DNA of 64,000 bases, from positions 1-64,000 of the forward strand of contig CAYLYX010000012.1 of the NCBI GenBank assembly GCA_964387945.1, written 5' to 3'. The position numbers were made by a program, and so were the translations under genes. The notes beneath the pieces were generated by a model, which searched no databases, had not been told where the DNA came from, and saw only the letters and a program-made list of their open reading frames with translations. The stretch comes from Parvicella sp964387945. GTDB lineage: Bacteria; Bacteroidota; Bacteroidia; Flavobacteriales_D; Parvicellaceae. Each line of letters starts with the position of its first letter. Positions within the stretch are counted from its first letter, which is position 1. Below, one piece after another: positions 63,442-64,000 of this stretch.

Positions 63442-64000
63442 TATGCCACGTTTTCATTGTTAAGTGAATTAAATTCCTGATCTTTTTCCAGCAATAGCTT
63501 CAGGTTTCTCTTTCCATTTTGAATATAACTTTTCACTTCTTTCAACGTGAATCCCGTCTTTTCGGCAACTTCCTTATAACTTAACTCATCGATGTAAAAC
63601 AACATTACACATTTCTTTTGATCTGGTTTTAAGTTATGAAGGGCCTTATCTAATGCTGAAAGTCGGATTTCACGTTCATGGAACTTGTTAGGCCCACTTT
63701 CTTCCTCCAACGCATATTCAATTTCATCAATCGCAATAGACTTCGGTTTTTTCTTACGAAGCTCCATCAAACAGTGATTTTGAGTAACGCGATAGAGCCA
63801 GGATTTAAAGTGGGTCACTTTCATTCGCTTCAGATCGTCTAGTATCTTCTCGAAAATCTTAACCGTAGCATCCTGGCTATCCGCTTCGTTCTTAAAATAT
63901 TTTAAGCAAACCCCGTAGGTCATAGAACCATATCGATCGAATAGCATTCCAATATATTTGGCATGCTGCGTTTTCTGATATTTATAAACCAGATCAGCAT
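63441..64000 (-). CDS. ECF-type RNA polymerase sigma factor, 5' end outside window
   Basis: The frame is open to the window edge. The ATG at 63947 is internal: the 17 codons before it (LVYKYQ ... HAKYIG) read as a normal sigma region 2 start. Region 2 continues through FDRYGSMTYGVCLKYF and DATVKIFEKI, and region 4 is visible near LKPDQKKCVMLFYIDELSYKEVAEKTG with a helix-turn-helix (key residues LSYKEVA, EVKSYI). It is followed at once by an anti-sigma-like gene and a TPR gene, so it probably controls its own operon and envelope genes. Confidence 0.93.
   Translation of the reverse strand, partial: ADLVYKYQKTQHAKYIGMLFDRYGSMTYGVCLKYFKNEADSQDATVKIFEKILDDLKRMKVTHFKSWLYRVTQNHCLMELRKKKPKSIAIDEIEYALEEESGPNKFHEREIRLSALDKALHNLKPDQKKCVMLFYIDELSYKEVAEKTGFTLKEVKSYIQNGKRNLKLLLEKDQEFNSLNNENVA

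Overview
The window is bacterial and comes from a Bacteroidota, most likely a member of the Flavobacteriia/Flavobacteriales; the family cannot be fixed by eye. The main evidence is a complete core of the type IX secretion (T9SS) and gliding machinery (gldK-gldL-gldM-gldN), two PorP/SprF-type proteins, a giant PKD-rich adhesin with a gliding-motility-type C-terminal sorting domain, A+T-rich intergenic DNA, and several promoters of the Bacteroidota type (TTG, about 19-20 nt, TAnnTTTG).

Layout. 1-12114: the end of a giant beta-rich protein of unknown function, plsY, then a 7.3-kb gene for a TPR/PD40/coiled-coil/SPOR envelope protein and a small secreted protein. 12245-17581: housekeeping genes, namely a biotin carboxylase abutting a GTDC1/QTMAN-type glycosyltransferase, rpsO and pnp, with good terminators. 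17580-19054 (minus): a TetR regulator and a secreted sphingomyelinase-like phosphodiesterase. 19257-28485: a sprF-like gene, gldKLMN, then a second gldN and a second gldM, each of the last three ending in its own terminator. 28533-32407: two envelope proteins of unknown function with outer-membrane-barrel character. 32499-33529: a small zinc-ribbon protein and a GYF_2-domain membrane protein.

33595-49493 is a run of 13 co-directional, tightly packed genes that forms a defence island built on a type I restriction-modification system. hsdM-hsdS lead; hsdR comes 6.9 kb later. Between them sit a WYL-domain mini-protein, a Rad50/SMC-like ATPase with a CPLC zinc-hook motif, a two-TM coiled-coil protein, two PD-(D/E)XK nuclease-like proteins and a RhuM-family protein. 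After hsdR come an AbiV-like protein, a single-HKD phospholipase-D-like protein and two proteins I do not recognise. The WYL-ATPase-membrane protein(-nuclease) cassette at 36406-41088 is the best candidate in the window for an undescribed defence system. A second GYF_2 protein, clearly paralogous to the one upstream, lies just beyond the island on the opposite strand.

49607-53733: the GYF_2 paralog, a small membrane protein, an initiator tRNA-fMet gene with a duplicated 3' fragment downstream, a MORN-like lipoprotein and an ABC-F ATPase. 53762-61880: an operator-like palindrome, the 7-kb adhesin and its own PorP/SprF partner, which is the classic SprB-SprF arrangement and presumably cargo of the T9SS encoded 30 kb upstream. 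61874-64000 (minus): an ECF sigma factor (5' end outside the window), an anti-sigma-like membrane protein with TPRs and a small TPR membrane protein, overlapping head to tail.

All functional calls come from reading motifs and remembered family features; no database search was run.
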